DNA from: Bacteroidota bacterium | GTDB lineage: Bacteria; Bacteroidota; Bacteroidia; Bacteroidales; UBA4417 | Length of the DNA stretch: 64,000 nt | Direction: 5' to 3' | NCBI GenBank assembly: GCA_013376995.1 | Contig: JACAAZ010000003.1 | Location: 176,583-240,582 of the forward strand | Shown: piece after piece, positions 1 through 8,500 of the stretch | Layout: each line of letters opens with the position of its first letter | How positions within the stretch are numbered: the stretch's first letter is position 1 | Notes under the pieces: generated by a model | What the model was told of the DNA's origin: nothing | The model's database searches: none | The model's input: the letters and a program-made list of their open reading frames with translations, nothing else | Translations under genes and position numbers: made by a program

Positions 1-991
1 CAGCTTTTGAAACCCTGTTCTTGGAGTCGAAAGTGTAAGTAAAACTTGACCTGTTTTTAACAATCGGAGTTTCCCTTGGGTCCCAATATTCAAAGTAATC
101 AACCAGTTTTGTACTTGGTTTTCCATAGAAGTTTCCAATGGGTTTCCAATCAGAATCTGTTGCATTAGCCTGGAATATACCGTCAGTGTTATCGCCAATT
201 GTATAGGTGAATACCTTAATTTGTGATGCTACTCCATCATCGGTGTATTTGGTGATCTGAGTAACATTGCCGTCAGTCATCTGAATTTCAAGTTTCTTAT
301 GATCAGAACCTGACCAATATTCCCTGTAAGTGGTGCAGTAACCATTGGCATCATAATCGTAGGAAGCATATTCACCACCGCCCCAGTCATCTTTGGTAAT
401 TAAGCCTGAAGAGTTGATGTCGTAAGTTCCGTAGGTGGAAGATGCATTCTTCGTAAGGGTTAACTTGCCCGCAACTGTATAGTCATACGTGACGGTTTTA
501 TCAAGTGAGCCTTCCCAATAATCATCAAATTTAGTAACCTTTGAAGCAGCATCATAGGTAAAATCCCATTTCTCTGTTCCACCGGCCCATAAGGCATAGA
601 ATGAAATTGATTTAATGAGTGAAGCTGTTGTAAAAGTAACATCCTGGCCATAAGAGGTACCTTCGGAACTTGTTGCATAGGCTCTCAAATGGTAAAGTGT
701 AGCAGGAGTCAATCCGGTAATGGCGCTTGTAAATGTTCCGGTACCTGCTCCATCAGTAGTTTTGGAATCTGTGATTGTTGGGTTGGCGGCAGTGCCCCAG
801 CATACGCCACGGGCGGTTACAGTAGATGATCCGGCTGAAGTAATATCTCCGCCTGAAGTTGCAGAAGATACTGTGATTGAAGAAACAGTTGTTGTGGTAA
901 CTGTTGGAGGGCTGTTGCTGTCCTTTTTGCAGGAAGAGAACGAAATGGCTAATACTGCAGCCATTGCCAAAAAGAAAATTTGTTTTTTCAT
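1..991 (-). CDS. Lipoprotein with Fn3-like domain, 3' part outside window
   Basis: The reading frame is open from the ATG at 991 to the window edge, so about 330 residues are visible and the C-terminus is missing. The N-terminus is a lipoprotein signal (MKKQIFFLAMAA, then FSSC followed by KKD). After it comes a beta-sandwich, Fn3-like module with the signatures ARGVCWGT and LRAYATSSEGTSYG; this module also occurs in the lipoprotein at 18077-19633. The rest has YD-repeat-like text rich in Tyr, Asp and Gly (for example FDDYWEGS, YDYDANGYC). It lies 43 bp downstream of the permease gene on the same strand, so it may be the last gene of the ribose-type operon, perhaps a surface binding protein. 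That role is inference from position; no catalytic motif is seen. Confidence 0.75.
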   Translation of the reverse strand, partial: MKKQIFFLAMAAVLAISFSSCKKDSNSPPTVTTTTVSSITVSSATSGGDITSAGSSTVTARGVCWGTAANPTITDSKTTDGAGTGTFTSAITGLTPATLYHLRAYATSSEGTSYGQDVTFTTASLIKSISFYALWAGGTEKWDFTYDAASKVTKFDDYWEGSLDKTVTYDYTVAGKLTLTKNASSTYGTYDINSSGLITKDDWGGGEYASYDYDANGYCTTYREYWSGSDHKKLEIQMTDGNVTQITKYTDDGVASQIKVFTYTIGDNTDGIFQANATDSDWKPIGNFYGKPSTKLVDYFEYWDPRETPIVKNRSSFTYTFDSKNRVSKA

Positions 992-1034
992 GCTTCGAGA
1001 TTTTGGGGTTAGAATTATGGATTTAACAAGGAAT

Positions 1035-2051
1035 TTAATTGTTACCGGCTATGATGATCAGTGCCAGGCCTACTGTAAAAAGTAAGAACATTAAAGCAAT
1101 CAAGGTATTGACTGAACGGGCAGCTCCTTTGAATTCTTTCCAGATGAATACTCCCCAGAAAGCACCGATCATCGTGGCACCCTGCCCAAGTCCAAAGGAA
1201 ATGGCATATCCAGCCTTATTGGCGGCCAGGAGACTTAATGAAGTTCCAAGTGCCCAGATACATCCGCCAATAATACCGGACAAATGGCTACGGAAGTTTC
1301 CTTCAAAATATTGCTTGAAATTAACAGGACTGCCTTCGATTGGCTTTTTCATCAGGTATGTATTAAACAGGAAATTGCTCAGTACAACGCCAATTACAAA
1401 AAAGAAAAATGCAGCGTAAGGCGTCAGTTTCCCAACCTCAGCCATTCCTGCACCAGTTGCTTCCGGATCAACAGCAATTGCCTTGGCCACGAAACGGAAA
1501 AACCACGCCATGAGAAATCCGGCTGATACAGAAAGAAGGATTCCCTTTGTTGAGGTTTTCTGTATGCTGACCGCATGCTTCTTATAGGCAAGGGCATCAA
1601 GAATAATAGCAACCACCACTATACCCACCCCGATAAACAACAGCATGGGGTCACCTTTGGGAGTAGCAATATAATTGATAAGCACGCCTAAAACCATGCA
1701 GATACCGACCCCTACCGGGAAAGCTATAGCCATGCCTGCAACAGAGATTGCAGCTACCAGGAGGATATTGGAAAGGTTGAAGATTATACCTCCCAGGATT
1801 GGATTAAGGATAGAGGATGTGCTTGCCTGTTTAATACTTTCAAGGAAGCTCATTCCCACACCGTGTGTGCTTCCCAGGGTGAAACCAAACAAAAGGGAAA
1901 ATAAAAGGATCCCGATCACATAATCCCAATAGAAATGTTCGAAACGCCAGCTCTTGGCGGCTATTTTCTGGGAGTTGGCCCATGATCCCCAGCAAAGCAT
2001 GGTAACAAAGCAGAGAACGACCGCCAGAGGATAACTATTTACGATAAACAT
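1035..2051 (-). CDS. GRP/RhaT-like (DMT superfamily) sugar permease, probable ribose transporter
   Basis: This is a 338-residue, highly hydrophobic protein with about ten predicted membrane segments and no signal peptide. The start has the WGSWAN motif seen in Bacteroidota members of the glucose/ribose porter group, often annotated only as DMT permease. It is an inner-membrane carrier. Its place in an operon with ribokinase and SusC/SusD suggests import of ribose released in the periplasm, equivalent to RusT of the B. thetaiotaomicron rus locus; the substrate is inferred, not shown by the sequence. It starts 30 bp downstream of the esterase gene. Family assignment is fairly sure, substrate moderately so. 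Confidence 0.75.
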   Translation of the reverse strand: MFIVNSYPLAVVLCFVTMLCWGSWANSQKIAAKSWRFEHFYWDYVIGILLFSLLFGFTLGSTHGVGMSFLESIKQASTSSILNPILGGIIFNLSNILLVAAISVAGMAIAFPVGVGICMVLGVLINYIATPKGDPMLLFIGVGIVVVAIILDALAYKKHAVSIQKTSTKGILLSVSAGFLMAWFFRFVAKAIAVDPEATGAGMAEVGKLTPYAAFFFFVIGVVLSNFLFNTYLMKKPIEGSPVNFKQYFEGNFRSHLSGIIGGCIWALGTSLSLLAANKAGYAISFGLGQGATMIGAFWGVFIWKEFKGAARSVNTLIALMFLLFTVGLALIIIAGNN

Positions 2052-2081
2052 GGTAATTGGTTTTAGTTAGTATTAGGTTGT

Positions 2082-3644
2082 TTATTTATGAAATCTTTTT
2101 GTTGCAAAGCTGATTATATCAGGCAAGCCCTGAATGAGCCATTCAAACCCGCCGGAGCCAGGCCTAACCCTGTATTCATGCGACAAATCCTTATCCCGAA
2201 GGAGCATATGGGCTGTCCCGTTGCCTTCATAATGATTCCCTTTGTCGGGCGAATCGATATAGAATGAAGTACTTTCGAGGGATTTCGGATCCCTGCCTGA
2301 TAATAACCCGGCAATACTGTCAACTGACAGGAAACCATCCGAAAGGATACAACAACCGAATTGCCCCTGTTTAATAGCAAGCGCGGAAACTGCATCAGCC
2401 GAAGCCTGGTAACCCATTAAAGCCCGAAACTTATAACCTTTGCGAATGCGCAGTTTTTGTTCAAGTTCAGGCATGATCTTGTCAAATTGAGCAGATGCTG
2501 CGCCTGGCAAAAAGACCAGGATCATCGGGCATGCTTTTATATCATCTGCTTCCTGGCCGACCAGGGCTGCGATAGATTTTTGCTGAATAGTATTCAGTTC
2601 TCCTATGAAATAAATTACCGGGTATAAGCGGTCGCCCAGATCATATTCAGAAGGGACACAGGCTATTGCTGTTTTGCCCTGTACAGTCAAACGCATTACT
2701 TGCTTTTCCGGAAAAGCATTAAGGCTAATCATGGGTTGAATATCAGGCTGGTATGATTTCCCCTCAAAAGCATCACTAATAAACCTTAATGCCTCTGGCA
2801 ATGCTGAACACCAGTACTGAAAACTATGCCCGCCATCGCGTACACGAAATTCATGCGGAATATTCAGTTTGCGCATCAGGATATGCAGTTCCTCATTTGA
2901 CCTGCAGAGCGTTTGCTCCTTATCGCCATTATCGATATAGATATTCAGTTTACTGATTTGTGCTTCATTCAAGCCTGGTAAAAGGTGGAAAGGAGAATTC
3001 TGTTTGTAATATTCTGTAATCCGGTCCTCCCCTATTGTCCCAACTCCTCCAAACAAGCGTCCCCATTGTTTATTCCACCCTGAAGAATCTTCAGTCATAT
3101 ACTGCTTATCGGTTCTGATGGAAATGCTAAGCGGCACTGTTGAACCAAATACATCAGGATGCTTAAGGTGAAGGTTCAAGGCGCCAAATCCTCCCATGGA
3201 ATAGCCCATAAGGGCACGGTGACGGCTGTCAGGAAGAGTCCTGTATATACTGTCGATGTAAGGCACCAACTCTTTCACAAACATATCTTCGTAAAGGAAC
3301 GTACCCTTGTAATCGTTCACATAATAACTTCGGAATCCCTGGGGCATGACAAATATCATAGGGACTGCCATCTTCTCAGCAACTGCTTTATCAGCATACT
3401 GGCTGATCTGCCCGTATTCAAGCCATGCTGTTTCATCATCACCCAGCCCATGCAGCAGGTAAACCACCGGGAATGACTTACCAGCAGAATAGTAATCCTG
3501 AGGAAGGCAAACTGAAAAACGGATATCCTGATTCAGTATTCGGCTATGCATTACCAGGCTTTCCTGGATTCTCAGACCATTGGCTGAAAACGCAATGGAT
3601 AAGCCAGGCAAAGTCAGGAGAGCCAGTAACATCAATTTTCTCAT
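2082..3644 (-). CDS. Secreted tandem esterase (Esterase PF00756 type), second domain degenerate
   Basis: A 520-residue protein with a signal peptide (MRKLMLLALLTLPGLSIAFS). Residues about 25-295 form an esterase-D/feruloyl-esterase-like alpha/beta hydrolase with an oxyanion region (YLLHGLGDD), nucleophile elbow GYSMG (Ser149) and His273 in GGHSF. Residues about 305-520 repeat the fold, but the elbow reads GYQAS (Gln413 in place of Ser) and the His loop reads GSGGF, so the second half should be inactive and may be structural or substrate-binding. It overlaps the upstream paralog by 4 bp (ATGA), implying translational coupling. The natural ester is unknown; an acylated ribose or ADP-ribose ester is inferred only from the operon. 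Confidence 0.85.
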   Translation of the reverse strand: MRKLMLLALLTLPGLSIAFSANGLRIQESLVMHSRILNQDIRFSVCLPQDYYSAGKSFPVVYLLHGLGDDETAWLEYGQISQYADKAVAEKMAVPMIFVMPQGFRSYYVNDYKGTFLYEDMFVKELVPYIDSIYRTLPDSRHRALMGYSMGGFGALNLHLKHPDVFGSTVPLSISIRTDKQYMTEDSSGWNKQWGRLFGGVGTIGEDRITEYYKQNSPFHLLPGLNEAQISKLNIYIDNGDKEQTLCRSNEELHILMRKLNIPHEFRVRDGGHSFQYWCSALPEALRFISDAFEGKSYQPDIQPMISLNAFPEKQVMRLTVQGKTAIACVPSEYDLGDRLYPVIYFIGELNTIQQKSIAALVGQEADDIKACPMILVFLPGAASAQFDKIMPELEQKLRIRKGYKFRALMGYQASADAVSALAIKQGQFGCCILSDGFLSVDSIAGLLSGRDPKSLESTSFYIDSPDKGNHYEGNGTAHMLLRDKDLSHEYRVRPGSGGFEWLIQGLPDIISFATKRFHK

Positions 3645-5257
3645 ATGCCGGTACTTTTTAAGTGATAGGCCAGGAACAGAAATGAATCAGAGAGCCCGTT
3701 CAGGAGTGACTGTTCACCGGGAATACCTTGCCGTACCCGGTATTCATAAGGTACATCCAGTTGGCGGATCGAGCTGTACAATGCATGATAGCCCTTGTAG
3801 TTATTGCCTTTTTCGCTAATGTCCAGGTAATATGAAATGTCCGTATTTGAGGCCACAGCATTTAACGGAATATCAGCATCAAACAAAAGGCAGGAATTGA
3901 ACGTATCCGTAAAGCCAGGTACAAGTTCAAATGCTGTTGCCCCTGCCCTGGCGTTACCGGCTAGGATGGTTTGATCCTTAAGTGAGGTAACCCTGTAGGT
4001 ACTCCTCACCTGCTCCAGGACCTGTTGCAGGATATCATGGGTAACCGGAGTTTCCTGGTAAGGTATCTCAACCAGCAGCGATTGGGGCAACCGATTGGAA
4101 TTCATGCTGCAATTCAGCAGCGAATATAGCTTCTGCGAATCCTGAACTTCCTGCCCTGCTGTGCGGTCATGCATCATTACAAAGAGCGGGAAATCAGAAC
4201 TAATATCCGCATAGTTTGAAGGAAGCATCACATTGTATGTTATATTGCTGCCCGAAAGTTGTCCTGGAACAACCCGGCTGGCAGGGACTTCAGCACAGGT
4301 ATCAACAGAGGCGGGCTCAGAAGGGTATTGCATCTGCCTCACTGCATACGATATATACTTGAGGGCTTCCGGCAAAGCACTGTGCCAGTAACCCCAGGTA
4401 TGTGCCCCGTTCCTGACCCTGAATTCATGCGGAATATCTAGATCACGCAGGGTATCATGCAGTGCATCACTGGTTATGGTGAGTGTCTCTTCGTCATCGC
4501 CGCAATCAATAAACAGGTTGAGCCCATTTATCGAAGGAGTGCCAGGAGTTCCCAGGAAGTGGAACGGGCTGTATTTTTTGAAATAATCCGTGATCCGTTG
4601 ATCGCCGGTTGTGCCGCTGCCTCCAAAAATTGCCCCCCATTGCATATTGAAAACGCCCTGAGGCTCAGCTTTATACTGATCATCGGTGCGGAATGACATA
4701 CTCAAAACCACACTTGTTTTAAAAACTTCAGGGTTCTTTACTGGCAGGATAAATGCACCATAACCACCCATTGAATAGCCCATAACTGCCCGGTGCTGCG
4801 CATCCTTTATTGTCCGGCAAATGGAATCGATATGCGGGACCAGTTCATTTACAAACATATCCATGTACGGAAATGAGCCATCAAAACGGTTTACATAGTA
4901 GGAATTAAAGCCTTCGGGCATCACGTAGATCATTGGGATCGTTTCCGATGCAAACTGGTCGATGTAGTATTGAACATTTCCCCCTTTATACCATCCGGTT
5001 TCATTTTCACCGTATCCATGCAATAAGAAAACAACCGGGAATTTCGTTGCTGAATTCTCATATTCCGCAGGAAACAATACCGCGTAATGAATGTCGCGGT
5101 TCAGCAGCTTGCTATGAAGGGTTTGATGCTCCTGCAAGCGAACAAAAGGAACTACCTCCACATCATCAGGCGTTTTTTTCCTGCACCCTTCCATTCCTGC
5201 AAGGATGACAAGAATACAGGACATTGTAATTAACCGGAAGAGGATCCTTTTAAACAT
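3641..5257 (-). CDS. Lipoprotein tandem esterase, paralog of the downstream gene, second domain degenerate
   Basis: This 538-residue protein has the same two-domain design as its neighbour at 2082-3644. The N-terminus resembles a lipoprotein signal with Cys25 (GMEGC, a weak lipobox). The first hydrolase domain is intact: FLLHGYGEN, GYSMGG with Ser162, and a His in NGAHTW. The second domain has GNARAG at the elbow (Ala for Ser) and QGIPGEQ where the His loop should be, so catalytic residues were lost here too. It starts 11 bp after the glycohydrolase gene and overlaps the next esterase by 4 bp. Active domain family is well supported; substrate unknown. Confidence 0.85.
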   Translation of the reverse strand: MFKRILFRLITMSCILVILAGMEGCRKKTPDDVEVVPFVRLQEHQTLHSKLLNRDIHYAVLFPAEYENSATKFPVVFLLHGYGENETGWYKGGNVQYYIDQFASETIPMIYVMPEGFNSYYVNRFDGSFPYMDMFVNELVPHIDSICRTIKDAQHRAVMGYSMGGYGAFILPVKNPEVFKTSVVLSMSFRTDDQYKAEPQGVFNMQWGAIFGGSGTTGDQRITDYFKKYSPFHFLGTPGTPSINGLNLFIDCGDDEETLTITSDALHDTLRDLDIPHEFRVRNGAHTWGYWHSALPEALKYISYAVRQMQYPSEPASVDTCAEVPASRVVPGQLSGSNITYNVMLPSNYADISSDFPLFVMMHDRTAGQEVQDSQKLYSLLNCSMNSNRLPQSLLVEIPYQETPVTHDILQQVLEQVRSTYRVTSLKDQTILAGNARAGATAFELVPGFTDTFNSCLLFDADIPLNAVASNTDISYYLDISEKGNNYKGYHALYSSIRQLDVPYEYRVRQGIPGEQSLLNGLSDSFLFLAYHLKSTGI

Positions 5258-5268
5258 TAAGTCTGGTA

Positions 5269-6840
5269 TTATTTTTCAGGATTCTTTATTTCAAGTGGCT
5301 TATCACTATAAACCACGTAAGCTTTTTCCGTGATCCTGAAATCCGGATCCTGGTTAACCCATTTAATTTCAAGCTTATGGTCCCCGTTTTTAAGCAGGTA
5401 CTTATAAAAGATATCATACTTGCGGATGATGTAGTCATAAGGCATATGAACCTGCTCGACCTTTGCTCCATCAATGAAGACATCCAGGATGGCAACATAA
5501 TCACTTTTTGCCACGCCACACTGGCTTTTTACATTTCCAAGCACTACGATCCCATTCCCGTTAAAATCAATTTTGATGCTTTCATCCAGGAAGTCCTTCC
5601 TGACGAGGAGTTGTTTTGATGGATACATTCCTTCGAAGGATTGCTCAAACCGCAGCAATTTTGGCTCCTGGATTTTCAGTGTGACTTTGTCATCCTTCAA
5701 TTCGCCGCCATTTTTCAGGATCTGCTCGAGAGCATGCTTATAGCTCAATGCATAAACCTGGTTAAGGGTAATGTCAGAATACGGGAATTTCAGATCCTGT
5801 ACTTTTTCCACTGCCGGTTTCCAGTAAGCAGGAATTTTATCATATCCCAGGATAACTCCAAGAATGCCTCCGGCTGTAGCAGGGTTACAATCGGAATCCT
5901 GTCCGCAGCGACATGCTATATCAATGGTTTTAAAGAAGTCCTTTTCCCCATACAGAAGGCCCATAACCACATAGGCTGCATTTACACTTGCATCAATATT
6001 GAATGAGTTGAATACACCTTCAGGGCAGCCTTTTTCGGAAGTATGCTTCTTCTGGAATTCGAACCAGCACTGCTTCCAGTCTTTGGGATACGCCTTGTGC
6101 CATTTGATCACATCACTGATTGACTGGTAAAACCTGCTCTTTTCAGGAATTGGTTTCAACCCCTGTTCGATTATGAAATCCAGGTCATCAGAATAGAAAG
6201 CTGTTGCATACATACCTGCCATAAAAACCCCGCCATACCAGCCATCACCATAGTTTGTAATATGGCCGGTGCGATCACATATTTCAGCGGCTGTATTGAT
6301 TAAACCGGGTGACATCATTCCTGCAAAGTCTGATTCAATCTGGAAGTCAATGTCATCGGCATGGGGATTATTCTTCCAGCTACCGGATGCTGGAGGCATG
6401 ATTCCGTTCAGGATGTTATAGCGGGCAGCCTGGTTAGCATGCCAGAGTTTATAAGGTGAATTTGCAAATGAGATAGCAAACGAATCAGCCGGGGCATTCA
6501 GGCCGCATCTTTCCAGCACTTCGATAAACGTGAGATCCATATATACATCATCGAAGAGGCCCGGATCTGAATTAAAGAGCTCCCTGATATAATCATCGTA
6601 CCAAATAATGGGCTGGTCATCCTGGATCATGGAGCCTTTAAACTGAAATTCAGTTGGACCACCGTATGTGCATCCAATCACCTGACCAGCCCAGCCACCT
6701 TTGATTTTGTCTTTCAACGTACTAACTGACAAGGTAGCTTTGTCAGTCAGCAGGGATTTATTTTTCCCATTCCCACCGCATGATGAAATTATGATCACTG
6801 CCGAAATCAAACTGATAATGCTTATCCCGAGTTTTCTCAT
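5269..6840 (-). CDS. ADP-ribosylglycohydrolase family lipoprotein (paralog 1)
   Basis: A 523-residue lipoprotein (ISSC, Cys21). Residues about 40-350 match the ADP-ribosylglycohydrolase (ARH/DraG, PF03747) all-helical fold: the start is KIKGGWAGQVIG, and the two Asp clusters that bind metal in the family are FDDVYMDL (Asp97, Asp98, Asp102) and CGQDSDCNPA (Asp315, Asp317). The family cleaves N- or O-glycosidic bonds to ADP-ribose or related ribosides. About 170 C-terminal residues look like a beta-sandwich accessory domain. The first Asp cluster lacks the Thr of the classical DDT motif. It is 6 bp from paralog 2 and probably acts outside the cytoplasm on ribosylated material captured by SusC/SusD. 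Exact substrate unknown. Confidence 0.85.
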   Translation of the reverse strand: MRKLGISIISLISAVIIISSCGGNGKNKSLLTDKATLSVSTLKDKIKGGWAGQVIGCTYGGPTEFQFKGSMIQDDQPIIWYDDYIRELFNSDPGLFDDVYMDLTFIEVLERCGLNAPADSFAISFANSPYKLWHANQAARYNILNGIMPPASGSWKNNPHADDIDFQIESDFAGMMSPGLINTAAEICDRTGHITNYGDGWYGGVFMAGMYATAFYSDDLDFIIEQGLKPIPEKSRFYQSISDVIKWHKAYPKDWKQCWFEFQKKHTSEKGCPEGVFNSFNIDASVNAAYVVMGLLYGEKDFFKTIDIACRCGQDSDCNPATAGGILGVILGYDKIPAYWKPAVEKVQDLKFPYSDITLNQVYALSYKHALEQILKNGGELKDDKVTLKIQEPKLLRFEQSFEGMYPSKQLLVRKDFLDESIKIDFNGNGIVVLGNVKSQCGVAKSDYVAILDVFIDGAKVEQVHMPYDYIIRKYDIFYKYLLKNGDHKLEIKWVNQDPDFRITEKAYVVYSDKPLEIKNPEK

Positions 6841-6846
6841 CGATCT

Positions 6847-8487
6847 TTATTTTGGCAGATTACTAACAGCTTGTTTTTCCGAATAAATCACAATGTCATT
6901 GATCCTGATCTCATATGCCGGCTCTGGATTTATCCATTTGAGCCTTAATGTATGTTTCCCTTCCGGAAGCTGGTATTTCCAGGCCGGTTCGAGCCGCCGG
7001 GAAGTATTCTTCATAGGCATTTTGATATGCTCATCCAGTTTCCTGTCGATGTATAAATCAAGTTCGGCTACGTATGCATCATCCGGTTCTGCAAGTGCAA
7101 ATGCTTCGGAGCCAACTCTCTTTGACACACGGTCAATATAATCTTTATCAATTTTTGAGTTCTTCACCAGGTTACCATAGAAAATGAAACCATTCCCTGT
7201 AAAATCATAGGAAAGTTCGTCGGTAAAGGATTTGTCGTACCTGTCGCGATAGGTTGGGAAGGTTTTTTCAAAATTCTGTTCAAAAGCCACAGGGACAGGT
7301 TCTGCAAGAGGAATTACAATCTTATCGCGATCAACTGAGCCTCCGGATAATTTTATCATTTCAACTGCCTGCTTATAGCTCAGATCATATGCTTTATTCA
7401 GTGACATATCCGTCCCTTCGAAATCAAGAGGTTCAATTTCCTGCAGAGGGTTTAACCAGAAAGCAGGAATTTTCGAGTACCCAAGCATCACACCCAGCAC
7501 TCCGCCAACGGTTGCAGGATTGCTGTCAGCATCCTGTCCGCAGCGGGCTGAGATATCAATTGACTTCGTAAAATCTCCATTCCCATACAACAGCCCTATG
7601 GCAACAAAGGCCGAATTCATTTTGGCATCTATATCAAAGGAAAGAAAGACACCCTTGGGACAGCCGACATCATTGTTCCATTTCTTCTGCAACTCAAACC
7701 AGGTTGCTTTCCAGTCATCCGGAAACTGTTTATGCCACTTAATGACATCTGCGATGCATTCATGGAATTTCGTCCCTTCCGGGATGGTCTTATTTGCTTG
7801 TTCTACAAGTTCATTTACATCTGAAGCAACAAAAGCGAGCGAATACAAGGAAGAAACAAAGACCCCTCCGTACCAGCCATCCCCGGAATTCATAATATGG
7901 CCAACACGATTGGCAATTTCGGTCGCGGAATTCACCATTCCGGGAGCCATCAGCCCGATAAAATCAGCCTCAATCTCAAAATCAATATCATCGGCATGTG
8001 GATTATTTTTCCAATAGCCGGATGCAGGAGGCCTGATACCGTTCAGGATGTTGTAACGCGAAGCCTGGTTCGCATGTGCCAGGTGGTAAGGTGTTGATGC
8101 CCAATGGCTTGCAATACTATCCATTGGGGCTTTAAGTCCATATTTTTCAAATACCTCTACAAAGTTCAGATCCGTATACACATCGTCGAATAATCCCGGT
8201 TTTTTATCAAACCAGTATTTCACATAACCTTCATGCCAGGGAATGTTCTGGTAATCAGGTATGATTGACCCCTGGTACTTGAATTCAACCGGGGCTCCGT
8301 ACACCACTCCTATCGTCTGACCGGCCCATCCGCCCCTGATCTTGTCTTTCAATTCTGCAGCTGTGAATGTCTTTTGACCGACATAGTGATTCTTCTCTGA
8401 ACCTTTCTGTTTGCAGGAAACAGAAAAGATCAGCAGCGTAGACAAAACGAATGCTGATACAAAAGACTGTTTGATTCTATATTTCAT
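6847..8487 (-). CDS. ADP-ribosylglycohydrolase family lipoprotein (paralog 2)
   Basis: A 546-residue lipoprotein (FSVSC, Cys25), clearly paralogous to the gene at 5269-6840 along its whole length: shared blocks include IRGGWAGQTIG, HANQASRYNILNGI, NNPHADDIDFEIE and GDGWYGGVF. Metal-binding Asp clusters are FDDVYTDL (Asp101, Asp102, Asp106) and CGQDADSNPA near residue 320. The C-terminal part again looks like a beta-rich accessory domain, somewhat longer than in paralog 1. It starts 13 bp after paralog 3 and ends 6 bp before paralog 1. The pair looks like a tandem duplication that has since diverged, perhaps for different linkages or acceptors. Confidence 0.85.
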   Translation of the reverse strand: MKYRIKQSFVSAFVLSTLLIFSVSCKQKGSEKNHYVGQKTFTAAELKDKIRGGWAGQTIGVVYGAPVEFKYQGSIIPDYQNIPWHEGYVKYWFDKKPGLFDDVYTDLNFVEVFEKYGLKAPMDSIASHWASTPYHLAHANQASRYNILNGIRPPASGYWKNNPHADDIDFEIEADFIGLMAPGMVNSATEIANRVGHIMNSGDGWYGGVFVSSLYSLAFVASDVNELVEQANKTIPEGTKFHECIADVIKWHKQFPDDWKATWFELQKKWNNDVGCPKGVFLSFDIDAKMNSAFVAIGLLYGNGDFTKSIDISARCGQDADSNPATVGGVLGVMLGYSKIPAFWLNPLQEIEPLDFEGTDMSLNKAYDLSYKQAVEMIKLSGGSVDRDKIVIPLAEPVPVAFEQNFEKTFPTYRDRYDKSFTDELSYDFTGNGFIFYGNLVKNSKIDKDYIDRVSKRVGSEAFALAEPDDAYVAELDLYIDRKLDEHIKMPMKNTSRRLEPAWKYQLPEGKHTLRLKWINPEPAYEIRINDIVIYSEKQAVSNLPK

Positions 8488-8500
8488 ACAGAAGTTTCCA

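Noticed and set aside
720..1085. Plus-strand ORF of 121 codons
   Set aside because: It is antisense to the lipoprotein whose frame runs from 991 to the window edge, which has a proper lipoprotein signal.
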